DNA of 64,000 nucleotides from an uncultured Actinomycetes bacterium (lineage in GTDB: Bacteria; Actinomycetota; Actinomycetes; Nanopelagicales; Nanopelagicaceae), in NCBI GenBank assembly GCA_903852815.1, contig CAINRW010000044.1:1-64000 (forward strand), in the 5' to 3' direction. The position numbers and the translations under genes were made by a program. Numbering within the stretch: position 1 is the first letter of the stretch; each line of letters opens with the position of its first letter. Below, piece after piece: positions 1 to 9,180 of this stretch. The notes beneath the pieces were generated by a model, which made no database searches, was not told the DNA's origin, and worked only from the letters and a program-made list of their open reading frames with translations.

Positions 1-189
1 CATGGAGAAAAGTCAGAAAATCTCTTGTCATATTCACGCGGAGAAGTCACGGTTGTTCTCAATCTTGCAGATTCTGCAGCAGAATGTGAAATATCTGGTC
101 GAGCTTTAATTGTCAGCGGTGGCGTCATTGACTCACATAATGAAAAAAAGGTGATTCCTGCACGTTCGTGTGCATGGTTTGTAGCTTAG
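1..189 (+). CDS. C-terminal fragment of a protein truncated by the window edge, possibly a GH13 alpha-glucosidase/amylase C-terminal beta domain
   Basis: Frame 1 is open from base 1 to TAG at 187-189: HGEKSENLLSYSRGEVTVVLNLADSAAECEISGRALIVSGGVIDSHNEKKVIPARSCAWFVA. The VVLNLAD...PARSCAWFVA ending resembles GH13 C-termini. Confidence 0.55.
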   Translation, partial: HGEKSENLLSYSRGEVTVVLNLADSAAECEISGRALIVSGGVIDSHNEKKVIPARSCAWFVA

Positions 190-205
190 ATGGCAGACTA
201 CCGCC

Positions 206-1111
206 ATGGAATCAACGGCAACGTGGGTCATCACAATTGCAGTGCTTGCAGGGATAATTTTATTTGATCTCGGCATTGCGATTATTCGTCGAAATAAACC
301 TACATCCCTAGGTGAAGCAACATTTTGGACCGTTTTCTATATTGGTACCGCGCTTATTTTTGGTGCGCTTTTGCCACATTGGACAAGTGATTTAGGTCAG
401 AAAGAGTTCTTTGCCGGTTGGTTAACTGAGTACGCGCTTTCAGTCGACAACATCTTTGTTTTCATCATCATTCTTGCATCACTGAAAGTTCAAAAAGAAT
501 TGCAACAACTTGTCTTACTTCTGGGCATCATGCTTACAATCGCCATCCGCGGACTTCTCATACCGCTCGGAGCGGCTCTCATCTCTCGATTTGCCAGCGT
601 CTTCTTCCTCTTTGGTATCTTCCTTATTTATACAGCTTGGGAACTTGCCAAAGAAAAAGAAGATGATGAATGGAAAGAGGGAAAAGTCGTGGCGCTGCTC
701 AGAAAGCGTGGCTTTAGTACTTTTGCGATCGCCCTAGTGGCCCTTGGATTAACAAATCTGGTTTTCTCACTTGATTCAATTCCTGCCATATTTGGTTTAA
801 CTAAAGATCCCTACATTGTCACAACTGCAAATGTTTTCGCCCTGATGGGGCTTCGCCAGCTCTATTTCTTACTCGAAGGATTACTGGCGCGCTTGGTCTA
901 TCTGTCGAAAGGTCTTTCCTTCATCCTTGGTTTTATTGGTATCAAGATGATTATGGAAGCCTTCCATGGAATCGGAATAGATGAAATTGCAGGCGTTCAT
1001 ATCCCTGAAGTAACGCTAGAGGTAAGTCTTGGTGTCATTGTTGCAAGTTTAGTTATTACAACTGTTGCGAGCTTAACTGCCACCAGAAAAGATGGAAGCG
1101 AAATAGTTTAA
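206..1111 (+). CDS. TerC family integral membrane protein
   Basis: 301 aa with multiple TM segments; FFAGWLTEYALSVDNIFVFIIIL and NLVFSLDSIPAIFGLT motifs typical of TerC/Alx. Confidence 0.9.
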   Translation: MESTATWVITIAVLAGIILFDLGIAIIRRNKPTSLGEATFWTVFYIGTALIFGALLPHWTSDLGQKEFFAGWLTEYALSVDNIFVFIIILASLKVQKELQQLVLLLGIMLTIAIRGLLIPLGAALISRFASVFFLFGIFLIYTAWELAKEKEDDEWKEGKVVALLRKRGFSTFAIALVALGLTNLVFSLDSIPAIFGLTKDPYIVTTANVFALMGLRQLYFLLEGLLARLVYLSKGLSFILGFIGIKMIMEAFHGIGIDEIAGVHIPEVTLEVSLGVIVASLVITTVASLTATRKDGSEIV

Positions 1112-1446
1112 ATAACTTTTTTGTCTTTAAGGGTTTCGCGACTGAAATCTTTACTCTTTTCATGAATTTTTCGAATTTGAAACTCGATGACTTTGATTGC
1201 GCTATCGAAAGCTGCGACATCATTAAATTCAGCACCTTCTGCGCGCAAGAGTGGACCTGAACCGTGTGAAGTAATAATTACACGGTGAGATTTCTTTCCT
1301 TGGCGTGGATTATTTTCATGGAGAACTTCAACTTCTATGCGCTCGATAATTACGCTAAAACGTTCGAGACTATTTAGTTTGCTTTCAACTATTTCTCTGA
1401 AATCTGCCGCTAATTCTGCATGACGTGTATGAATTTGAATCTTCAT
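1108..1446 (-). CDS. Ribosome hibernation promoting factor / RaiA-like, short form
   Basis: 112 aa; MKIQIHTRHAELAADFREIVESKLNSLERF...FDSAIKVIEFQIRKIHEKSKD matches the HPF/YfiA N-terminal domain; no C-terminal extension. Confidence 0.8.
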   Translation of the reverse strand: MKIQIHTRHAELAADFREIVESKLNSLERFSVIIERIEVEVLHENNPRQGKKSHRVIITSHGSGPLLRAEGAEFNDVAAFDSAIKVIEFQIRKIHEKSKDFSRETLKDKKVI

Positions 1447-1448
1447 AC

Positions 1449-1844
1449 TTACAAGGGTAGTACTACAACCACCGCTGTCGCTATAGATGCAAGAAGAAAA
1501 GATTTTCCGAGAATAGTTAGCGCAGTGACTCGGTCTGCAGCTTTACTGAGTGGATCACTAATTCGAGAGAGATCGCCAAGTTTTCCAAAGTTAAAAGTTC
1601 CAGCAAAACCAAAAGCCAAGCAGAATTTACTGCGCGCTTGGACGTAACCAACTGATGTAATCATTAGTGGAAAAAAGATTCCAAATCTAGAAATTCTAGG
1701 TGCGTTGGTTTTTACCATTGTATAAAGTGTGATTAAAGTAATTACTAAACCAATGATTGCAACAATTTTCCTTCGGCGAATTTCATTCTCGCCGATGTTG
1801 CAGGTGCCAGCAATGTATGAAGAATCAGGCATCTTCGAATTCAT
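1449..1844 (-). CDS. Putative membrane protein, unknown function
   Basis: 131 aa ORF with hydrophobic segments; between HPF and a small ORF on the same strand. Confidence 0.6.
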   Translation of the reverse strand: MNSKMPDSSYIAGTCNIGENEIRRRKIVAIIGLVITLITLYTMVKTNAPRISRFGIFFPLMITSVGYVQARSKFCLAFGFAGTFNFGKLGDLSRISDPLSKAADRVTALTILGKSFLLASIATAVVVVLPL

Positions 1845-1974
1845 CTTCGTCGATCCATGTATCTGCTGCAGAATCTTCTTGGTGTTCTATCCAAGAAAGA
1901 AATGAGCCGACGGCACGAAATGCCAAAATTGCAACAGTAACTGCTGCGAAGGATCGTCGAATAACTTTGACCAT
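1825..1974 (-). CDS. Small 49-aa protein with N-terminal hydrophobic segment and acidic C-terminus
   Basis: Translation MVKVIRRSFAAVTVAILAFRAVGSFLSWIEHQEDSAADTWIDEDEFEDA*. Not in the supplied ORF track. TATTTT lies 6 nt before the ATG; overlaps the next gene by 20 nt. Confidence 0.6.
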   Translation of the reverse strand: MVKVIRRSFAAVTVAILAFRAVGSFLSWIEHQEDSAADTWIDEDEFEDA

Positions 1975-2009
1975 GGGCTAAAAATACTCGCTAATGGCCA
2001 AAATGCGCG

Positions 2010-3065
2010 TTAAATCGCAGCTAAAGCCTTTGTGATGTCGGCCCAAATATCATCAACATGTTCGCAACCAACTGACAAGCGAATCAATTGTTCTGGGACA
2101 GATGGACTTTCAATTGGCCAGCGGCGGCGGCGTTCCCACAATGATTCAACTCCGCCAAGACTTGTGGCATGGGCAATCATTGTTGATGAGTCGCAGACTT
2201 TTTGTGTTTCTTCGGGAGTTCCATCGACTTCAAAGGAGAGGATTGCACCAAAACCCGGATAGCGAACGCGAGTAACTTTTGGATGCTCTTGCAAAAGTGC
2301 GACAAGGGCTTTCGCGCTCTCCTGTGATTTATTGAAACGCAAAGGGAAAGTACGCAAACCTCGTAGGGCTAACCATGCTTCAAAAGGACCAGGGATTGAG
2401 CCGTTGAAACTGCGGGAATCATGTAAACGTTTGTATAGCGCGGGATCATTTGTTGAAAGCGAGCCCATCAAAACATCGCTGTGCCCAGAGAGAAACTTAG
2501 TAACTGAGTGCATCACGATATCAGCGCCCATTGCCAATGGATTTTGGACAAGTGGTGTCGCAAAAGTATTGTCGACGGCGACTCCGATTCCGAGGCGCTT
2601 AGCTTCAGCAATTAATGTTGGAAGATCGGCAACATCTAAACATGGATTTGTTGGAGACTCCAACCAAACAAGTGCTGCGCCTTTCATTGCCGCGATTACT
2701 TCATCTGTATTCACTACGTCAACAAATCGAACTTCTAACCGACCTGATGCATGAAAAGAATTGAGCAGACTCATGACTCCGCTATAGCCTTGATTAGATG
2801 CAACTATCGGTGCACCAATAGGCAGAATCGAAAAGACTGCGCTAATCGCGGCCATGCCAGAAGAAAATGCAAGAGTTTCTCCACCTTCTAAAGCACTAAT
2901 AGCTTCTTCGAGTGCACTCCATGTTTGATTTCCATAACGGCCATAACCAATTGGTCCACCTGAATGAAAAGTTGAAGTCAGAACGACTGATGGATTAAGT
3001 GCTGCATCAGGTTGAACTTGCGGGCGTCCGGCAGTTACAGCGGTGGTCTCTGGATGTGTGCTCAT
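2010..3065 (-). CDS. Cystathionine gamma-synthase / Cys-Met metabolism PLP enzyme
   Basis: 351 aa; GETLAFSSGMAAI, WLESPTNPCLDVAD, HSVTKFLSGHSDVLMG (PLP Lys region), RLSVGCEHVDDIWADI. Confidence 0.85.
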   Translation of the reverse strand: MSTHPETTAVTAGRPQVQPDAALNPSVVLTSTFHSGGPIGYGRYGNQTWSALEEAISALEGGETLAFSSGMAAISAVFSILPIGAPIVASNQGYSGVMSLLNSFHASGRLEVRFVDVVNTDEVIAAMKGAALVWLESPTNPCLDVADLPTLIAEAKRLGIGVAVDNTFATPLVQNPLAMGADIVMHSVTKFLSGHSDVLMGSLSTNDPALYKRLHDSRSFNGSIPGPFEAWLALRGLRTFPLRFNKSQESAKALVALLQEHPKVTRVRYPGFGAILSFEVDGTPEETQKVCDSSTMIAHATSLGGVESLWERRRRWPIESPSVPEQLIRLSVGCEHVDDIWADITKALAAI

Positions 3066-3074
3066 TGCCCAAGT

Positions 3075-4595
3075 CTATTTGCAAGCATCGAGCACTGCCA
3101 TCGCAGCATTGTGGCCAGGAATTCCACTTACTCCCCCGCCACGTATGGCTCCTGCGCCGCAAATAAAAATGCGCGGGTCATCGGTTTCAACGCCCCAACC
3201 TGGCAGCTGATGGTCTTCGCGAAATGGAAAACTGAGATCTTTATGGAAGATATTTCCACGAGGTAGACCAATCTCGCCTTCAATATCTAGCGGAGATTTT
3301 ACTTCTATTGCCACAATTACATTTTCGATAGGTTCAACTAAGTATTGATTAAGCGATGCCATGGCCGCTTTTAGCGCGGCTGATTTCATCGCCTCATTGT
3401 CGGAATCAAAGAGTTTTGCAGGGGTATGAAAACCGAAAATTGTGAGCGTTTGATATCCCTGGCCCTGAAGCTCTTGACTCAAAATCGTTGGATCACTCAA
3501 TGTGTGGCAATACATTTCAACTGGAAGTTTTTCTGGCAACTCTCCACGTTTAACCATTTCTAGAGTATCTTCGAAATTTGAAAAACTCTCTTGCGCATGG
3601 AAAGTTCCAGCAAAGGCAAGTCGCGGATCAATGCCAGATTTTAATTGAGGAAGAGCTTTCAGAAGAATATTTATTTTCATCTGCGCACCTTCAAGAGATT
3701 GAGGTGCCTGGGTGCCGCGCAGTTTTGCCAAAGTTTGTGGTGCGGCATTGCTCAAGAGATATTGGGCGCGAACTTTACTTCCATCTGCAATATCTAAGGC
3801 AATCTCATTGTCATTGCTATGAACTTCAGTGACTCTGGAATTAACGCAAATAGTCACACCCGCAGCCCGTGCAACTCTTTCAAGTTCCTTAACTAAAGCA
3901 CCCATTCCGCCTTTGGGGACTTTCCATTCACCTGTTCCATTGCCAATCAAATGATAGAGAAAACAGATATTTGCTTGCATATCAAATGCAGAAGCTAAAG
4001 TTCCAACTAAAGCATCGGTTAAAATTACACCGCGAATTATGTCGTTAGTGAATCTTTCTTGGATCACTTCACCAATTGGGCGTTCCATCAAGTAGTTCCA
4101 CACCGTGGGCATATCAACCATGGCTTTTAATTCACTTCGTGATTTAAGTGGCTGCAACATTGACGGTGCAATTTTTTCGGCAAATTCTAAAAGTTCGTTA
4201 TAAAAACTTTGCCAAGCTTTCCAATCATTGCCGGTTGGATCAATCTCGTTAAATGAATCAACAGTTGCTTGATCCCATTGACGGGCTACATATAACCCTT
4301 TGTCTGCTCCATCTTTGGAGTAAGGCGTATAACTAGAAACATTTCGTGAAATGCACTCAAAATTTAAACCTAGATCGCTCACGATTTGATCCGGCAAAAG
4401 CGAAACTAAATATGAATACCGCGAAAGCCGTGCATCGTATTCTGGGAAAGCGCGAACACTTGCAGTTGCCCCGCCAATTTCGGCATTAGCCTCAACAACA
4501 ATGACGGATTTTCCAGCTTGAGCTAAATACGTGGCGGCGACTAAGCCATTGTGCCCACCACCGATAATTGCAACGTCATAGAGTTCTTTGGACAT
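3075..4595 (-). CDS. FAD-dependent oxidoreductase, phytoene dehydrogenase-like (PYROXD2-type)
   Basis: 506 aa; DVAIIGGGHNGLVAATYLAQAGKSVIVVEA dinucleotide-binding motif and C-terminal FICGAGAIRGGGVSGIPGHNAA. Confidence 0.85.
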   Translation of the reverse strand: MSKELYDVAIIGGGHNGLVAATYLAQAGKSVIVVEANAEIGGATASVRAFPEYDARLSRYSYLVSLLPDQIVSDLGLNFECISRNVSSYTPYSKDGADKGLYVARQWDQATVDSFNEIDPTGNDWKAWQSFYNELLEFAEKIAPSMLQPLKSRSELKAMVDMPTVWNYLMERPIGEVIQERFTNDIIRGVILTDALVGTLASAFDMQANICFLYHLIGNGTGEWKVPKGGMGALVKELERVARAAGVTICVNSRVTEVHSNDNEIALDIADGSKVRAQYLLSNAAPQTLAKLRGTQAPQSLEGAQMKINILLKALPQLKSGIDPRLAFAGTFHAQESFSNFEDTLEMVKRGELPEKLPVEMYCHTLSDPTILSQELQGQGYQTLTIFGFHTPAKLFDSDNEAMKSAALKAAMASLNQYLVEPIENVIVAIEVKSPLDIEGEIGLPRGNIFHKDLSFPFREDHQLPGWGVETDDPRIFICGAGAIRGGGVSGIPGHNAAMAVLDACK

Positions 4596-5764
4596 TACAA
4601 AGATTTAACAATTCGATCAATTGCTTCAGTCAAAATCGTGGGGCTGGTAGCAAAATTTAATCGCACATACTGCGGTGTTTGTGGACTGTATAAATGTCCG
4701 GGATTAAACGCAACTTTTCCACGCTCTAGCAAAACTTGTGCTGGATTTTCGCCCAGGTTTAATGCCGAGAGATCCAACCAAGCAACGTAACTACTGTGCG
4801 GCATGTGATATTTAATGGATGGGATCTTTGCACTTAATAAATCTTTAATCATCCGTCGATTGTGGTCTAACGCCTCAATAGCTGAATCAAGCCATGGGCC
4901 ACCATCTTTAAAAGCTGCCGCCGATGCAAAAGCGCCAAGGATTGAAGATCTGAAATGAACTGCTGGTGGCATTAGTTTTAATTTTTCATTGATTGCCTCA
5001 TTTTGCGAAACAATGAGCGCCGATTTAAGGCCAGCGATATTCCACCCCTTTGATGCAGAAGTAACGGTTACTCCCACTTCTCGGGCGGTGTCACTGAGAC
5101 CAAGAAAAGGTATGAATTCATATGGCTTAAAAATAAGGGGTGAATGAATTTCATCGCTGATTACTAGAACTCCATATTTCTTGGCCATCTCTGCGATGCG
5201 CGTGAGTTCTTCGTGCGAATAAATTCGTCCTAGCGGATTATGTGGTGAACAGAGCAGGTGGACTTTAATTCCTGATGCATACGCTTTCTCAACTTCATCT
5301 AAATCTATTGTCCAAGGATTAATATCATCGTCATTCGAATCTGCGTAGACAAATGGAATATCAACTTTGTCTAAACGCACTTCATTAATCCAATTATAAA
5401 AATTGTGATAAACAGGTGAATTAATAAGAATTCGATCACCAGGTTGTGTGAATACTCGCAAAACCTCAACTACGCCTACGCCAACATCTGCAGCCACACG
5501 CACTTGAGTTTTATCAATCGTCCAGTTCCAGCGCGTTTGGCAAAAGGTTGCAAAACCATCAGTGAGTTCAGGTACTGACCCGATGTAACCAAGATCTGAG
5601 TGTGAAACCATATCTAAAAGGACATCTTTGATTGGTTGCGCGATTGGGAAATCCATCTCCATAACTGGAAGTGGCAAAACATCGGCTGGAAAACCACGCC
5701 ATTTTTCTGAATGGTGAGTGAGTAATTCACTCAATGCTGGGGCAACAACTTTGTTATCAGACAT
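4595..5764 (-). CDS. MalY/PatB family aminotransferase (cystathionine beta-lyase-like)
   Basis: 389 aa; LPVMEMDFPIAQPI, LLCSPHNPLGRIYS, ISDEIHSPLIF, TSASKGWNIAGLKSALIV; 1-nt TAATG overlap with the downstream gene. Confidence 0.88.
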   Translation of the reverse strand: MSDNKVVAPALSELLTHHSEKWRGFPADVLPLPVMEMDFPIAQPIKDVLLDMVSHSDLGYIGSVPELTDGFATFCQTRWNWTIDKTQVRVAADVGVGVVEVLRVFTQPGDRILINSPVYHNFYNWINEVRLDKVDIPFVYADSNDDDINPWTIDLDEVEKAYASGIKVHLLCSPHNPLGRIYSHEELTRIAEMAKKYGVLVISDEIHSPLIFKPYEFIPFLGLSDTAREVGVTVTSASKGWNIAGLKSALIVSQNEAINEKLKLMPPAVHFRSSILGAFASAAAFKDGGPWLDSAIEALDHNRRMIKDLLSAKIPSIKYHMPHSSYVAWLDLSALNLGENPAQVLLERGKVAFNPGHLYSPQTPQYVRLNFATSPTILTEAIDRIVKSL

Positions 5765-5811
5765 GGCGGCAAGGTTACCCTGAGCGACTGATTTATTAAA
5801 AGAGGTTGAAA

Positions 5812-6825
5812 TTAAGCCTCACTTGGAGAGATTCTGCGCGTTGAATTTCGCACAACTAATGTTGTTGGTAAAACAAGTGACGGTGGTTCGACGTTTGGTT
5901 TTCTTAAACGCTCCATGATTGACCAGGCTGCCATTTCACCCATCAACTGAACTGGTTGCTCGATAGTTGTTAACTCTGAAAACTCTGCCATTTCGTGGCC
6001 ATCAAAACCAACAATGGAAATATCATCGGGAGCTTTTAGACCATGGCGGCGAAGAGCCTGCATTGCACCCATTGCCATTTCATCTGACTCGCAGAAAATT
6101 GCGGTAGGTCTATTTGGTCTAGCTAATAAATCATCCATAGCTCTAGCAGCGGTGTGCATCGTGAAATCTCCATGTACTTCACGTTGTGGCAACCACTCCA
6201 AACCATTTTCGGCAAGAACTTGCATAAAACCTTTACGGCGATCTTGAGGCACGCTGAAATTAAATGGATCATCTGGTCGACCCGACATTAAACCGATTTT
6301 TCTATGACCTTGATTTACTAAATGTTGAGTTGCAGAACGTGCTCCCGCAATATCGTCGATTTTAATTGATGCACATTTGGGATGGTCCATTCCAACAAGT
6401 GCGATAGGAATTCCAAGACTTAACATTGAATCAAACTCTTCAACTGTTGGTGGAAGACTGATAACGATCAAAGCATCAACCCGGCCCTTGAGCAGTTGAT
6501 GTTGAAATAAACGCTCACGGCCTTTCATTTGGCTGAAGTTGTATAGGAGCAGATCTAATCCAGCTTCACGTAAAGCTTGTTCGGCGCCGCTAATAACTTG
6601 TGAGAAATACCAGCGCGAAATGTATGGAGCAACTACGCCAACGCTATTTGTGCGCCCCGTATGACTTGTACTTTTTGCAGGAGTAAGTGGATAGTTTAAT
6701 TTTTCGGCCGCGGCGATTATTTTGGCGCGAGTTTGATCATTAACGTGGTGCATCCCGCGCAGCGCCCGTGACACAGTTGCAGTCGAGACCCCAGCCTCTT
6801 CGGCAACTTCTTTAATGCCTGCCAT
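5812..6825 (-). CDS. LacI family transcriptional regulator
   Basis: Start taken at internal ATG (MAGIKEVAEEAGVSTATVSRALRG) preceded by GAGAGG; periplasmic-binding-like C-terminal domain. The track's 6858 start adds an unsupported 11 aa. Confidence 0.92.
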   Translation of the reverse strand: MAGIKEVAEEAGVSTATVSRALRGMHHVNDQTRAKIIAAAEKLNYPLTPAKSTSHTGRTNSVGVVAPYISRWYFSQVISGAEQALREAGLDLLLYNFSQMKGRERLFQHQLLKGRVDALIVISLPPTVEEFDSMLSLGIPIALVGMDHPKCASIKIDDIAGARSATQHLVNQGHRKIGLMSGRPDDPFNFSVPQDRRKGFMQVLAENGLEWLPQREVHGDFTMHTAARAMDDLLARPNRPTAIFCESDEMAMGAMQALRRHGLKAPDDISIVGFDGHEMAEFSELTTIEQPVQLMGEMAAWSIMERLRKPNVEPPSLVLPTTLVVRNSTRRISPSEA

Positions 6826-6941
6826 TTTTACCTCTCGCGTACCTGCAAAAAACTGCAAAAGCTCTGTAAGTGACTGAAAAATAGGGCATCAACCCTGCAA
6901 TATGCAATACATGGGCGTATTTACGCGCTAAATTGGCGCAC

Positions 6942-7535
6942 ATGAGTAATCAAATTGAAACCCAAATCGATGTGTCCCTAACCGAGCGAAATCGCGTAAC
7001 TGCTTTTTTCCGAATTATCTTGGTCGTCCCTGTGGCGATTTTCGTCGCATCTTTTGCCCCTGATCAATTAACTGCAAACAATGCTTCTTGGGCTACTGGG
7101 TTACTGGTTCTGCCCGTTCTGCTCTCTCTTGTTTTTCGTCAGGCTTACCCGTCATATCTTTTAGCTTTCAATGAAGCGCTTTTATCTTTGCAAACTCGCG
7201 TTGATGCATATGTTCTTGTCTTAACAGATGAATATCCATCGCTTGAAGAAAACGATGTCGTGAGTGTTACTTTTCCGGAAGTAGATCCAAAGGCACTCAA
7301 CCGTTACTTACCACTTGTTAAGTGGTTCCTTGCAATTCCACTTTATTTTGTTGGGGCAATCTATTTTGTCTATGCATTCTTTTTAACAGTTTTTGCTTGG
7401 GCAAGTGTTGTTGTAACCGGTAATTATCCCGAATGGTGTGCCGAAGGTGTTGTCGGAACAATTGCTTATTGGAATCGCGTAATGGGTTATGCATTCCTAT
7501 TCGTTACTGATGAATATCCTTCATTCTCACTGTAA
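6942..7535 (+). CDS. DUF4389 domain membrane protein
   Basis: MSNQIETQIDVSLTERNRVTAFFRIILVVP...; start moved from TTG 6933 to ATG 6942; TAAATT lies 7 nt upstream. Confidence 0.8.
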   Translation: MSNQIETQIDVSLTERNRVTAFFRIILVVPVAIFVASFAPDQLTANNASWATGLLVLPVLLSLVFRQAYPSYLLAFNEALLSLQTRVDAYVLVLTDEYPSLEENDVVSVTFPEVDPKALNRYLPLVKWFLAIPLYFVGAIYFVYAFFLTVFAWASVVVTGNYPEWCAEGVVGTIAYWNRVMGYAFLFVTDEYPSFSL

Positions 7536-7538
7536 TTA

Positions 7539-8183
7539 ATGGCAGTTCATTCAACCCAAAAGATGCGACGAATAGTCGCAGAAGTTGCAGAGTTAGATAA
7601 AAAGTTCGCTCCGCTCATTGAACGACGACCCCTGTGCACCATTGGTCGGAGCGAACCCAGTGAAACTCATTTTGAATCGTTAGTGAGTTCTGTAATTTCT
7701 CAGCAATTGGCAACTAAAGCTGCGGCAACTATTCATGCACGCCTTGTTGAACTCTGTAAAGGAAATATCAACGCGAAGAAAATAATGAAACTCGATGATG
7801 CGGCGTTGCGAGAAATTGGGGTTTCTGGGGCTAAATCACGCACCATTAAAGGGCTATCTAGTGCGGTTTTAGATAAATCTTTGCCCATAGATCGCATCGA
7901 TGAGATTCATGATGACCAAGAGATTTACGACAAACTCACTTCCATTTGGGGAATTGGGCGCTGGACAGTTGAGATGTTCATGATGTTTCAATTGGGGCGA
8001 CTAGATATCTGGCCTACCGGAGATTTAGCCGTACGTCGCGGGTGGGACATGGTGCATAAAAATAAGGAAGAGACCACGGCCAAAGTTTTAGATGTAAAAG
8101 GCGAAAAACTTCACCCGTACCGAAGTGTTGTTGCTTGGTATTGCTACCAAGCAGTGCATGAAAGTCGTGGCTTAGATTATTAA
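7539..8183 (+). CDS. DNA-3-methyladenine glycosylase (AlkA-like HhH-GPD)
   Basis: 214 aa; FESLVSSVISQQLATKAA, LTSIWGIGRWTVEMFMMFQLGRLDIWPTGDLAVRRG HhH-GPD motif with catalytic Asp. Confidence 0.92.
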   Translation: MAVHSTQKMRRIVAEVAELDKKFAPLIERRPLCTIGRSEPSETHFESLVSSVISQQLATKAAATIHARLVELCKGNINAKKIMKLDDAALREIGVSGAKSRTIKGLSSAVLDKSLPIDRIDEIHDDQEIYDKLTSIWGIGRWTVEMFMMFQLGRLDIWPTGDLAVRRGWDMVHKNKEETTAKVLDVKGEKLHPYRSVVAWYCYQAVHESRGLDY

Positions 8184-8593
8184 ATATCTTCAAGAATAAG
8201 TGAGACTGAGTTGATGCACCAACGCTCATCAGTTGGAACGTCGTAACCCTCACCTTTAAAGACATGACCTAAATGAGAACCACAAGCGGCGCAGCGAACT
8301 TCTGTGCGAACACGTGGAAATAAAGATCTATCTTCAATTAATTCAACTGCGTCATCAGCAGTTGGTGCATAGAAAGATGGCCAACCACAGCCTGAATGAA
8401 ATTTCGTTTCGCTTCTAAAGAGTTCTGCGGCGCATGCTTTGCATTTATAAACGCCAACTTTATCGCTGTCTGTATATTCACCAGTAAACGGGAGCTCGGT
8501 TGCGGCGTTTCGCAAAACTTCATACGAAAGTGGATCTAACTTACTTTTTAATTCTTCTTCATTGATTGCAACTGGATAATTTTTCTCACTCAT
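8180..8593 (-). CDS. msrB: Peptide-methionine (R)-S-oxide reductase
   Basis: Zn CxxC pairs (CKAC, CAAC), GCGWPSFY, C-terminal RWCINSVSL catalytic Cys. Confidence 0.95.
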   Translation of the reverse strand: MSEKNYPVAINEEELKSKLDPLSYEVLRNAATELPFTGEYTDSDKVGVYKCKACAAELFRSETKFHSGCGWPSFYAPTADDAVELIEDRSLFPRVRTEVRCAACGSHLGHVFKGEGYDVPTDERWCINSVSLILEDI

Positions 8594-9117
8594 GCTTGCA
8601 CCTCAACTTTTGGATAAGCCACACCAGTACTTGAATGGCAGTCATAACCATTAGGATTTTTTTGTAAATATTTTTGGTGATATTCCTCGGCTAAGTAATA
8701 CGGAACATTGTCAGCGCTAAGAATCTCGGTGCAAATTTCATCAAGTCCGGCTGGAGTTAAAACCCCTTGGTAGGCCAATTTTGAGTTCACGGCAGTTACA
8801 TACTGTTCTGGAGTGGTTGTGTAGATTGCACTTCGGTACTGCGTGCCAATATCTCCACCTTGTTGGTTGAGAGAGGTTGGATCGTGCATCGTCCAGAACT
8901 CTTCTAGCAAACGCTGGTAACTAATCTTTGATTCATCAAAAACAACTTCCACCATTTCGGCATGGCCCGTTACTCCAGTACACACTTGCTCGTATGAAGG
9001 ATTGGCTCTATTTCCGCCCATATAACCAACGGAAGTTTCAGTGACGCCCTCCATTTGCCAGAAACGGCGCTCGGCACCCCAAAAACAACCAGTTGCGAAA
9101 TATGCGATAGAACTCAT
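8590..9117 (-). CDS. msrA: Peptide-methionine (S)-S-oxide reductase
   Basis: ATGCFWGAERRFW active site; the longer ORF start (9207) runs into the tRNA gene, so the MSSIAYFATGCFWG ATG at 9117 is preferred; ATGA overlap with msrB. Confidence 0.95.
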   Translation of the reverse strand: MSSIAYFATGCFWGAERRFWQMEGVTETSVGYMGGNRANPSYEQVCTGVTGHAEMVEVVFDESKISYQRLLEEFWTMHDPTSLNQQGGDIGTQYRSAIYTTTPEQYVTAVNSKLAYQGVLTPAGLDEICTEILSADNVPYYLAEEYHQKYLQKNPNGYDCHSSTGVAYPKVEVQA

Positions 9118-9180
9118 GGCGGTAATTCTTGCAGTATCACGCGATAACTGCACCCGCTGATAACCTACGCATGCTCCAGA

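Noticed and set aside
2332-2754. 140-aa plus-strand ORF
   Set aside because: Antisense to the cystathionine gamma-synthase gene.
3075-4595. Carotenoid phytoene desaturase (crtI)
   Set aside because: Overall motifs fit the PYROXD2-type branch better and no crtB/crtE gene is nearby.
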